This document shows, piece after piece, positions 1 to 5,907 of a stretch of DNA of 5,907 nt. The DNA lies in contig LIZU01000093.1 of the NCBI GenBank assembly GCA_001302725.1, positions 1 to 5,907 on the forward strand, in the 5' to 3' direction. The notes beneath the pieces are model-generated. The model ran no database searches and was not told where the DNA came from. It worked only from the letters and a program-made list of their open reading frames with translations. Every line of letters begins with the position of its first letter. Position 1 is the stretch's first letter. This DNA is from a candidate division Zixibacteria bacterium DG_27 (GTDB lineage Bacteria; Zixibacteria; MSB-5A5; DG-27). The position numbers were made by a program, and so were the translations under genes.

Positions 1-1
1 G

Positions 2-679
2 ACCTCCGAGACCATCGCCTCGAGGGTGAAATTAGAAGAAGGGGACATTGCCTTCTTCATCGCCGCCGAGGAGAGAATCTGCAATCTCTCCCTGGGGAAT
101 CTGCGCCTCCATCTGGCAAAAACCAGGAGTCTGATTCCGGAGGGAAAGTGGAACTTCGTCTGGATTTACCAGTTCCCTCTCTTCGAATATAATCCCGAGG
201 TGAAAATGTTCGAGGTTATGCACAATATTGTCACCTCTCCCTTTGAGGAGGACATACCGCTTTTGGAGGAAGGCTTCGGAACCCAGTTGGCTCTGGATTC
301 GCCGGATCATCCCTGGGCCAGGATCAGAGCCCAGCAGTACGACCTGGTCCTGAACGGCACCGAGATCGCCTCCGGCAGCATCCGTATTCACCGTCGTTGG
401 CTGCAGCAGAAGCTGTTCGACGTTCTCGGGATAACGGAAAAGAGCGCTAAGAAGAGATTCGGTTTCCTCTTAGAGGCCCTTGAGTACGGCGCTCCGCCTC
501 ACGGTGGCATTGCCCCGGGGCTGGATCGAATCGTGGCCCTGATGACCGATTCGGAATCGATCCGGGAGGTCATCCCCTTTCCGAAAACCACCGCGGCGCA
601 GTCTTTGATGGACGGTTCTCCGGCGGAGGTTGACCCGGAGCAGTTACGGGAGCTGGGAATTGCGATAAGGAAGAAGTAG
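2..679 (+). CDS. aspS: Aspartyl-tRNA synthetase, C-terminal part (5' end outside window)
   Basis: Class II aminoacyl-tRNA synthetase that charges tRNA-Asp (or both tRNA-Asp and tRNA-Asn in non-discriminating forms) in the cytoplasm. The frame is open from base 2, giving 225 residues of a protein that is normally about 590, so the anticodon-binding domain and motif 1 are missing. A GTG at 26 is in frame but is internal sequence, not a start. Visible in order: the end of the bacterial GAD insertion domain, the FPLFE segment (nt 173-187), the YDLVLNG stretch followed by GSIRIH, class II motif 3 with GAPPHGGIAPGLDR, and the closing IREVIPFPK typical of AspRS. The usual MHHPFT-type loop reads MHNIVTSP here (nt 218-241), followed by a longer than usual linker before YDLVLNG. 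It ends at TAG, 23 nt before phoH. Family identity is secure; discrimination type cannot be judged without the N-terminus. Confidence 0.97.
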   Translation, partial: TSETIASRVKLEEGDIAFFIAAEERICNLSLGNLRLHLAKTRSLIPEGKWNFVWIYQFPLFEYNPEVKMFEVMHNIVTSPFEEDIPLLEEGFGTQLALDSPDHPWARIRAQQYDLVLNGTEIASGSIRIHRRWLQQKLFDVLGITEKSAKKRFGFLLEALEYGAPPHGGIAPGLDRIVALMTDSESIREVIPFPKTTAAQSLMDGSPAEVDPEQLRELGIAIRKK

Positions 680-702
680 AGACGAGGTGTTGAGCAGAGA
701 AC

Positions 703-1716
703 TTGGATACCACCATTAATCAGAGAGTAACTGAGAAGATCGACCTTTCCGGAGTGGACCAGCGAGGTCTGTTCGGACACAAGGGTGCCTATCTGAACCT
801 GATCGAGTCGCAGTTCGAGGCCAAAATCGTAGCCCGCGGAGATTGGATCATCATCGAGGGTCAACCCGAGGAGGTAAAGAAGCTTGAGACCCTCTTCTCT
901 GACCTCATCTCTCATCTCTCCAAAAGCGGAGAGCTGAATGAACGTTACATTCTCTATTCCATCGCCATCATCAAGGAGAACGGCCGCGGCCCCACGGAGC
1001 TGATGGACACCGAGAGTGCAGTCACCTCCGTGGGCACCAAGGGGGCGATCCGCCCCAAAACCATTGGGCAGGATCGGTATGTCAAGACCATAGAGGCCAA
1101 TGACATCGTCTTCTCAATCGGCCCCGCGGGCACCGGGAAGACCTATCTGGCGGTGGCCAAGGCGGTCTCCTTTTTCAAGCGGAGACTGGTGCAGCGGATC
1201 ATTCTGACGCGGCCGGCGGTGGAGGCCGGAGAGAGCTTGGGCTTCCTCCCGGGGGACATTCGCGCCAAGGTCGATCCCTATCTGAGACCGCTCTACGATG
1301 CCCTGCAGGATATGGTGGCGCCAGAGAAAATCAAAAAGCTGATGGAGCTGGGAACCATCGAGATCGCCCCCTTGGCTTTCATGCGGGGGCGGAACCTGAG
1401 CAACTCCTTCGTCATCTTGGATGAGGGTCAAAACACCACCACCGGACAGATGAAGATGTTTCTGACCCGCCTGGGTCCCGGCTCCAAGGCCGTCATCACC
1501 GGCGACATCACCCAGATCGACCTAGATGACAGAAAGGGCTCCGGGCTGGTGCGGGCCCAGAAAATCCTTGCGGAGATCAAAGGGATAGAGTTCGTTTACT
1601 TGACCGAGAAGGACATCGTTCGTCACCGCCTGGTTCAGGACATAGTTAAGGCCTATGAACGTTATGAGGGAAGGCTCTCCAAGGGGAGAAAGGGAGGAGC
1701 GAAAAAGAGGCCGTGA
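703..1716 (+). CDS. phoH: PhoH-like P-loop ATPase (YbeZ type)
   Basis: A 337-residue cytoplasmic NTPase of the PhoH/YbeZ family. Members are ATPases, some with reported RNA helicase or nuclease-associated activity, and YbeZ works with YbeY in rRNA processing. The N-terminal region (about 12-70) looks KH-like, with a GHKG turn at 25-28, suggesting RNA contact. The P-loop is GPAGTGKT at 140-147. The Walker B region is FVILDEGQNTT at 236-246, where most relatives have DEAQ. MRGR at 227-230, the ITGDITQIDL stretch at 265-274 and the C-terminal RHRLVQDIVKAYE at 307-319 are family signatures. The tail (325-337) is strongly basic. The TTG at 703 is the first possible start after an in-frame TGA at 691-693. 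Shine-Dalgarno support is weak (GAGGTG at 684-689, 13 nt upstream), and a GTG at 754 is a less likely alternative. The stop overlaps the next start by 4 nt. Confidence 0.95.
   Translation: MDTTINQRVTEKIDLSGVDQRGLFGHKGAYLNLIESQFEAKIVARGDWIIIEGQPEEVKKLETLFSDLISHLSKSGELNERYILYSIAIIKENGRGPTELMDTESAVTSVGTKGAIRPKTIGQDRYVKTIEANDIVFSIGPAGTGKTYLAVAKAVSFFKRRLVQRIILTRPAVEAGESLGFLPGDIRAKVDPYLRPLYDALQDMVAPEKIKKLMELGTIEIAPLAFMRGRNLSNSFVILDEGQNTTTGQMKMFLTRLGPGSKAVITGDITQIDLDDRKGSGLVRAQKILAEIKGIEFVYLTEKDIVRHRLVQDIVKAYERYEGRLSKGRKGGAKKRP
1693..1697 (+). promoter_or_regulatory. Possible ribosome binding site for pgpH, unusually distant
   Basis: GGAGG lies inside the phoH 3' end, 15 nt before the GTG at 1713, which is longer than normal spacing. 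A closer AGAGG at 1706-1710 sits only 2 nt away. The GTG is the only start codon between an in-frame TGA at 1665-1667 and the conserved protein, apart from a TTG at 1719. The start therefore seems right, and initiation probably relies on ribosomes ending phoH (GTGA overlap) rather than on an ideal site. Confidence 0.4.
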
Positions 1717-3962
1717 AGTTGAATTCGAAGTTTCGCAAGATAGGCAAGAACAACAGAAAGGATCGCCGCCAGAGGCAGGAGTTGAGTCTGGCTCGGTGGT
1801 GGGAGCAGTATCTCTCCAGGATCCTTTTAGGTCTTGTGGTTGCCATTCTCATATCACTGCTGTTCCCGAAACAGATACCATATTATGCCACCAATCTTCC
1901 CCTTTTCGGGGAGGTCGCCACCGAGGAGGTAGTCGCCCCCTTCGATTTCTACATCCTCAAGGAGACCTCCGAGTACAAGGCTGAGAAGAATAGAGCCCTG
2001 GAAGCTCTAATCCCGGTTTTGAAACTCGACCGCCAGCGGAAAGCTGACATCTTGGGCCGGTTCAGAAGTCTGATAACCGAGGTGGAGCGACATCAAGCCA
2101 CGGGGTTGATCCTGGAGGAGAAAATCGATCAGTTGCACCGGGGCTTTCCCCAGCTCGAGAGAAAAGACTTAGCGACGATTCTGGAGGGGGGGAGTGTGGG
2201 TCCGGCCACCGACTTCATCTCCTTCTGGCTGGACAGCTTGCTGCAGGCAGGAATCATTGCGAATTCGGCCGAGCTGCCCAGCTCCCCGGCAGGGAAGTTC
2301 GAGCTCCACAACGGCGAGAAAGCCCGACTGGTTCTCAGAGAGGGGATCTTGGATGTGGAGGGTGCCAAGAGCTTGCTGGAAAGAAAAATCTCCGCTCTCA
2401 CGGCGACCGGCTCCAGTTTCCGGAGGGCGATTATGGGGGTGGTCTTCTCCCTGTTAGAGGCGGACCTGTTTTATGATGAGACCCAGACCGAGAGGCGCCG
2501 CCAGCAGATTCTCGCTGCGGTCAAGGAATATAAGGGGGTGGTCTCCAGGGGGGAGGTGATCGTCTCCGCCGGTGAGAAGGTCGGTCCCGAGGCCGCCGCC
2601 AAGCTTCGCTCCCTGATCCAGACCAAAGCCAGGATAGAGAGCCCAAGCCTGTTGAAGGCTCTATTCCCCTTCGCGGGGAGGGTGCTTTTGATCTCGTTCC
2701 CTATTTTCTTCTTAGGGCTTTTTCTGAGGTTCTTCAAGCCCCGGATCTTCGAGAAGCTCGCCAATTTGCTGCTCATGGCGCTCTTGCTGTTAATCTTATC
2801 GATCATTGCTCATCTCTTGAATCAGAGCGACTTGCTCTCGAAATATCTGGTGCCGCTGGCAATCGTTTCTATGCTTCTGACCATTCTATTCGACCTGGAG
2901 GTGGGGTTGGTAGCGACCCTGGTCTTCAGCTTGGTGGTGGGGGAGCTATATCGCTTCGATCTGGAACTGGTAGTGGTCTCCGCTCTGGCGGGAACGGTGG
3001 CGGCCTTCAGCGTTCGGGAGGTGCGTCATCGCTCCAGGTTCTACCGCCCCATCCTTTACACCTCCTTAGCCTATGTAGTTTTCATATACCTGATGGAATC
3101 CTTCAAGCTCAAGGCCCCGGTGGAGATTCTGCCCCAGTGTGCTTTCGGGCTGGCCAACGGTTTCCTCTCTCCGATCTTGACCATCGGTCTTTTGCCCTTC
3201 TTCGAAATTGCTTTCGGCCTCACCACCGACATAACCCTGCTTGAGCTTTCGGATCTGAATCGTCCTCTGCTCAAGAGGATGGCCCTGGAGGCCCCTGGCA
3301 CCTACCACCACTCCATAATGATGGGTACCCTGACGGAGGCCGCCGCCAAGGAGATCGGGGCCAACTCCCTGCTGGCGCGGGTGGGTGCCTACTATCACGA
3401 CATCGGCAAGATGCTCAAACCGGAATACTTCGTCGAGAATCTGATGGGGAGCAAGAACAAACACGAGAAGTTGGCCCCCTCCATGAGCGCTCTGATTTTG
3501 GAGGCCCACGTCAAGGAGGGACGGGAGCTGGCCAAGAAGGCGAAGCTGCCGAAGGTGGTGAGCGACTTCATTGAACAGCACCACGGCACCTCCCTTATGG
3601 CTTATTTCTATCGCAAGGCCATCGATCAGGGAGCCGACCCGGCGGAGATCGAGAGCGATTTCCGTTATCCCGGTCCCAAGCCGGCTTTCAAGGAGTCCGG
3701 CATTGTGATGTTGGCTGACTCCATCGAAGCTGCCGCCCGCACCCTGGAGGATCCGCATCCGGCCAGGATTCGCAACCTGGTCACCAAGATCACCAGCGAC
3801 AAATTCCAATCCGGGGAGCTGGACGATTCTAACCTCACCTTCAAAGAGATGCACATTATCGAGGAGAGCTTCATCCAGGTTCTCAACGCCTTGTTCCATC
3901 ACCGCATAGAGTATCCGGAGCAGACCCCTGAAGAGGATGTCAAAAAGGCGCCGACGATTTAA
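1713..3962 (+). CDS. pgpH: 7TM-HD membrane phosphohydrolase (PgpH/YqfF family, probable c-di-AMP phosphodiesterase)
   Basis: Full-length 749-residue membrane enzyme. Characterised relatives such as Listeria PgpH hydrolyse c-di-AMP to pApA at the cytoplasmic face; that substrate is inferred here. A Lys/Arg-rich cytoplasmic tail (2-22) precedes one hydrophobic helix (about 36-51). A large extracytoplasmic 7TMR-HDED-type region (about 52-315) follows, then roughly seven hydrophobic segments near 318-340, 348-369, 376-394, 397-411, 417-434, 445-461 and 471-503. The HD domain (about 515-735) keeps the expected ligand set: H533, H562-D563 (YHDIGK), H599, H623-H624 (EQHHGT) and D669 (ADSIEA), so it should be active and two-metal. 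The GTG start overlaps the phoH stop by 4 nt, and the 3' end overlaps ybeY by 26 nt. No degradation or frameshift is seen. The ligand of the outer domain is unknown. Confidence 0.95.
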   Translation: MKLNSKFRKIGKNNRKDRRQRQELSLARWWEQYLSRILLGLVVAILISLLFPKQIPYYATNLPLFGEVATEEVVAPFDFYILKETSEYKAEKNRALEALIPVLKLDRQRKADILGRFRSLITEVERHQATGLILEEKIDQLHRGFPQLERKDLATILEGGSVGPATDFISFWLDSLLQAGIIANSAELPSSPAGKFELHNGEKARLVLREGILDVEGAKSLLERKISALTATGSSFRRAIMGVVFSLLEADLFYDETQTERRRQQILAAVKEYKGVVSRGEVIVSAGEKVGPEAAAKLRSLIQTKARIESPSLLKALFPFAGRVLLISFPIFFLGLFLRFFKPRIFEKLANLLLMALLLLILSIIAHLLNQSDLLSKYLVPLAIVSMLLTILFDLEVGLVATLVFSLVVGELYRFDLELVVVSALAGTVAAFSVREVRHRSRFYRPILYTSLAYVVFIYLMESFKLKAPVEILPQCAFGLANGFLSPILTIGLLPFFEIAFGLTTDITLLELSDLNRPLLKRMALEAPGTYHHSIMMGTLTEAAAKEIGANSLLARVGAYYHDIGKMLKPEYFVENLMGSKNKHEKLAPSMSALILEAHVKEGRELAKKAKLPKVVSDFIEQHHGTSLMAYFYRKAIDQGADPAEIESDFRYPGPKPAFKESGIVMLADSIEAAARTLEDPHPARIRNLVTKITSDKFQSGELDDSNLTFKEMHIIEESFIQVLNALFHHRIEYPEQTPEEDVKKAPTI

Positions 3963-4380
3963 AATCGAGGTCTTGAGCCATCGCGGCAGGATTGACGCCC
4001 GCTGGGTGATCCCCCTATGCAAGAAAATCTTGGCCTCGGAGGTTGAATCTCCCGGCCGGGTGAACATCGTCGCCACTGACAACAAATATATCCGACAGCT
4101 CAACCGCGATTATCGCGGGAAGAATCGCGCCACCGATGTTTTAGCGTTCAATCTTCGCGACGAAGAGGATTCAGAGGAGGAACCACTCTTGGGCGAGATT
4201 TACATCTCCTGTGAAAAGGCCAAACAGCAGGCAGCGGCTTACCGCCACTGTTTTCGCGAAGAGGTGAGGAGGTTGGTTGCCCACGGGCTTCTGCATCTTC
4301 TGGGTTACGACCACGAAGATGAGAGATCGAAAAGGGCGATGCAAGAGAGAGAAGAGATTTATCTGACTGAAAGAAGGTGA
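3937..4380 (+). CDS. ybeY: Endoribonuclease YbeY (rRNA maturation factor)
   Basis: A 147-residue zinc-dependent single-strand endoribonuclease, close to the usual length of about 150-155. In E. coli YbeY is needed for 16S rRNA 3'-end maturation and late 70S ribosome quality control. The zinc motif H-x3-H-x5-H is complete at H116, H120 and H126 (HGLLHLLGYDH). The upstream YRGKNRATDVLAFNL (59-73) matches the conserved YRGKD-x-TDVLSF region with its key arginine, and LGEIYIS (85-91) matches the family LGDI strand. An acidic stretch at 75-83 is probably a loop. The ATG at 3937 is the first start after an in-frame TAG at 3907-3909. It lies within the pgpH end, and AGAGG directly abuts it with no spacing, so translational coupling to pgpH is likely. 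A TTG at 3973 would trim the first strand and is less likely. Confidence 0.96.
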   Translation: MSKRRRRFKIEVLSHRGRIDARWVIPLCKKILASEVESPGRVNIVATDNKYIRQLNRDYRGKNRATDVLAFNLRDEEDSEEEPLLGEIYISCEKAKQQAAAYRHCFREEVRRLVAHGLLHLLGYDHEDERSKRAMQEREEIYLTERR

Positions 4381-4382
4381 TC
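4374..4382 (+). promoter_or_regulatory. Strong Shine-Dalgarno for the corC-like gene, spanning the ybeY stop
   Basis: AAGGTGATC is complementary, across its GGTGATC part, to the 3' end of bacterial 16S rRNA (GATCACC). It stands 5 nt before the TTG at 4388 and decides that start. The ybeY stop (TGA, 4378-4380) lies inside it, so a terminating ribosome sits on the site that starts the next gene. This is the best ribosome binding site in the window. Confidence 0.75.
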
Positions 4383-4387
4383 ACAGC

Positions 4388-5308
4388 TTGAAGGAAAAAG
4401 AGGAGGCAGATCCAGCCGAAAGCCGGTGGGGGCATCTTCTCACCAAGATTGGGTTGGGTCGGTTGAAGCGCAGGCTCTTTGGGGTAGTGAAAATCTCCAC
4501 CAGAGAGGAGACCGAAAAGAGGGTTCTGGAGACCATCGAAGATGCCGTCGGGAGCAAAGAGATAGATTTCGAAGAGGACGAAAAGGAGATGATTCACTCC
4601 ATCTTCGAGCTGGGCGAGACCACTGTCAAGGAGGTAATGATTCCTAGAGTGGATATGGTATGCGTGGAGGTCAACTCGGAGCTAGAGTATCTGAGAGCGT
4701 TGGCAAAGGATAAAGGGCATTCCCGTTTTCCGGTCTATCGGGAGGACATAGACAACATCCTGGGGATAGCGACGGTGAAGGATCTGCTCTTTGTGAATGA
4801 TCTCTCCGAGACCAGTTTGGAGGCCTTGATCCGTCCCACTTTCTTCATCCCCGAAAATAAAAAGATCGATGAGCTCCTCCGGGAGATGAGAAAAAAGAAG
4901 CTGCATATGGCCATCGTTTTGGATGAGTACGGCGGCACCTCCGGTCTGGTCACTCTGGAGGATATCTTAGAGGAGATCGTCGGCGAGATCGAGGACGAGA
5001 GCGACACGCTACCGCCTCCGATTCTGAAGCTGGACAACGGCAGCTACAGCGTTGACGCCGCCGTTAGCCTGAAAGACCTAAATGAAGTTATCGGCTCCCG
5101 GCTTCCAGAGGAGGAGTTCGAGACCGTCGGGGGGATGATTTACGATCTGGTCGGCAGCCTCCCCGAGGAGGGATACCAGGTGGAACGTCACGGCTTAAGG
5201 TTCATCGTGGAGAGGGTGGAGGGGCAGAGGATTGAGATTGTCAGGGTGGCATTCAAAAGAGAGGAAGTCTCCCCTGACGAGGAGACTTCAACAGAGGTGA
5301 GCAGCTGA
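4388..5308 (+). CDS. corC: CBS-pair protein of the CorC/YbeX (HlyC-like) family
   Basis: A 306-residue soluble protein of the CorC/YbeX type. E. coli CorC was linked to Mg/Co efflux, and YbeX has since been linked to ribosome metabolism; the biochemical role of this protein is uncertain. After a polar N-terminal region (1-75), CBS motif 1 runs about 80-140 (EVMIPRVDMV, then GHSRFPVYR and ILGIATVKDL). CBS motif 2 runs about 146-203 (MAIVLDEYGGTSGLVTLEDI then EEIVGEI). A CorC_HlyC C-terminal domain runs about 212-290 and includes ETVGGMIYDLVGSLPEEG. No DUF21/CNNM membrane domain is present, which separates it from the longer HlyC-type transporters. The TTG start follows an in-frame TGA at 4364-4366 and has a strong Shine-Dalgarno. 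It lies 7 nt after ybeY, the same neighbour order as ybeY-ybeX. The last 15 residues are acidic and Ser/Thr-rich. Confidence 0.93.
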   Translation: MKEKEEADPAESRWGHLLTKIGLGRLKRRLFGVVKISTREETEKRVLETIEDAVGSKEIDFEEDEKEMIHSIFELGETTVKEVMIPRVDMVCVEVNSELEYLRALAKDKGHSRFPVYREDIDNILGIATVKDLLFVNDLSETSLEALIRPTFFIPENKKIDELLREMRKKKLHMAIVLDEYGGTSGLVTLEDILEEIVGEIEDESDTLPPPILKLDNGSYSVDAAVSLKDLNEVIGSRLPEEEFETVGGMIYDLVGSLPEEGYQVERHGLRFIVERVEGQRIEIVRVAFKREEVSPDEETSTEVSS

Positions 5309-5341
5309 AAAGAGAATTGGAACGATTCTTGAAGACTTACG

Positions 5342-5907
5342 ATGACACTTGCTGATACTGAGAGTCTCCTGGCCGAAAACCAGCGCCTAAAGGTGCTCTT
5401 AGAGGTGGGGCAGGCCATAAGCTCACTTATCGACCTTGATGACCTCCTGTTACTCATCGCCAGGGAGACCGCCAGAGTTCTCAAAGCTGACCGCTGCACC
5501 CTCTTTTTGCTGGATAAGAAGAGAGAGGAGCTGTGGTCGAAAGTCGCCATGGGGGAGGAGAGGATCCGACTCCCCAAGGACAAGGGGATTGCAGGGTTGG
5601 TGGTCACCACCGGTGAGACGCTCATCATTGATGACGCCTATTCAAACCCGCATTTCAACCCCGAAATCGACAAAAAGACCGGCTACTGTACCCGCTCCCT
5701 TTTGTGCGGACCGATGCGGGATTCCAGAGGTGAAGTCCTGGGAGTGTTTCAGGTTCTTAACAAGCGGGAGGGAGATTTCCGGGAGGAGGATAAGGAGCTA
5801 TTGGAGGCGGTGGCGGCCTTCTCGGCCATCGCCATCGAGAACGCCAAGCTGTACGCGGAGCTCAAGAAAACCTTCCACAGCTTCATCGAGACTTTGGCTG
5901 CTACCAT
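5342..5907 (+). CDS. GAF-domain signalling protein, N-terminal part (3' end outside window); possible GAF-HD-GYP
   Basis: 188 codons are visible and the frame runs off the window. Residues 6-22 form a short polar, possibly coiled helix, and a GAF domain spans about 17-170. GAF hallmarks are visible: ADRCTLFLLD (49-58), GIAGLVVTTGE (82-92), DDAYSNPHFNPEID (97-110), SLLCGPMRDSRGEVLGVFQVLNK (split here as 119-130 and 131-141), and F146 with D150, fitting an NK-x4-F-x3-D pattern related to cyclic-nucleotide-binding GAFs. A helix IAIENAKLYAELKK follows, then FHSFIETLAAT (178-188), which resembles the lead-in to an HD-GYP or HD phosphohydrolase domain. No transmembrane segment is visible. The ATG at 5342 is the first start after an in-frame TGA at 5330-5332. 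No good Shine-Dalgarno is seen, and the 33-nt gap after corC is the longest in the window. GAF is confident; the output domain is inference. Confidence 0.85.
   Translation, partial: MTLADTESLLAENQRLKVLLEVGQAISSLIDLDDLLLLIARETARVLKADRCTLFLLDKKREELWSKVAMGEERIRLPKDKGIAGLVVTTGETLIIDDAYSNPHFNPEIDKKTGYCTRSLLCGPMRDSRGEVLGVFQVLNKREGDFREEDKELLEAVAAFSAIAIENAKLYAELKKTFHSFIETLAAT

Noticed and set aside
32..391. Minus-strand open frame within aspS
   Set aside because: Lies fully under conserved AspRS sequence on the plus strand and resembles no known protein.
26..679. GTG at 26 as the start of a short separate aspS-like gene
   Set aside because: The frame is open to the window edge, and residues before the GTG continue normal AspRS sequence, so this is a window cut, not a separate gene.
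680..702. Possible terminator or promoter between aspS and phoH
   Set aside because: Only 23 nt, with no hairpin plus T-run and no paired -35/-10 boxes; read-through from aspS seems likely.
1655..1984. Plus-strand open frame of 109 codons across the phoH/pgpH junction
   Set aside because: It is out of frame with both genes, low in complexity and rich in Arg/Gly/Ser; the real frames on each side are conserved.
3066..4103. Long open frame of 345 codons on the minus strand
   Set aside because: It lies opposite pgpH and ybeY, whose conserved motifs and catalytic residues are unambiguous on the plus strand. Its translation shows no recognisable domain, and codon bias of the sense strand explains the lack of stops.
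4148..4597. Minus-strand open frame of 149 codons across the ybeY/corC junction
   Set aside because: It covers the zinc motif of YbeY and the start of the CBS protein on the other strand. Its translation has no recognisable family features.
5309..5341. Possible terminator separating corC from the GAF gene
   Set aside because: The 33-nt gap is A/G-rich with no convincing stem or T-run, so the GAF gene may belong to the same transcript.
5188..5628. Minus-strand open frame across the corC/GAF gap
   Set aside because: Covers the CorC C-terminal domain and the GAF N-terminus; composition is Ser/Leu-rich, typical of reverse-strand shadows.

Overview
This is a compact, fully forward-strand bacterial housekeeping segment with six protein genes and almost no intergenic space. 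The order is the aspS 3' end, a phoH-like ATPase gene, a 7TM-HD phosphohydrolase gene (PgpH/YqfF type), ybeY, a corC/ybeX-type CBS gene, and the 5' part of a GAF-domain gene cut by the window end. I see no RNA gene, mobile element, CRISPR array, repeat family, clear terminator or clear internal promoter. The longest gene-free stretch is 33 nt.

Layout: 2-679 encodes the catalytic C-terminal part of a bacterial aspartyl-tRNA synthetase. 703-1716 encodes a PhoH/YbeZ-like P-loop protein with an N-terminal KH-like region. 1713-3962 encodes a membrane protein with a large extracytoplasmic domain, a bundle of about seven helices and a C-terminal HD domain with all expected metal ligands. 3937-4380 encodes the endoribonuclease YbeY. 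4388-5308 encodes a soluble two-CBS protein of the CorC/YbeX type. 5342 to the window end encodes a GAF sensor domain followed by a helix resembling the lead-in to an HD-GYP domain.

From phoH to corC the genes look like one translationally coupled unit: a 4-nt overlap, a 26-nt overlap, and a Shine-Dalgarno sequence that contains the ybeY stop codon. Three of the four starts use TTG or GTG. The phoH-ybeY-corC core matches the proteobacterial ybeZ-ybeY-ybeX cluster linked to rRNA maturation and ribosome quality. The pgpH gene between phoH and ybeY is the arrangement familiar from Firmicutes and some other phyla. The likely theme is RNA/ribosome homeostasis joined to cyclic-nucleotide signalling (c-di-AMP hydrolysis by the PgpH-type enzyme, possibly c-di-GMP turnover by the last gene).

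The source cannot be placed firmly. The GC content looks moderate, somewhat above half, and the coding strand is rich in GAG/GGA. The mixed gene order and slightly unusual AspRS and PhoH motifs fit a bacterium outside the best-known model groups, perhaps a deltaproteobacterial-type or uncultivated lineage; that is inference. I found no convincing evidence of a wholly new system. The most useful leads are the mixed operon structure, the divergent AspRS active-site loop and the incomplete GAF signalling gene.
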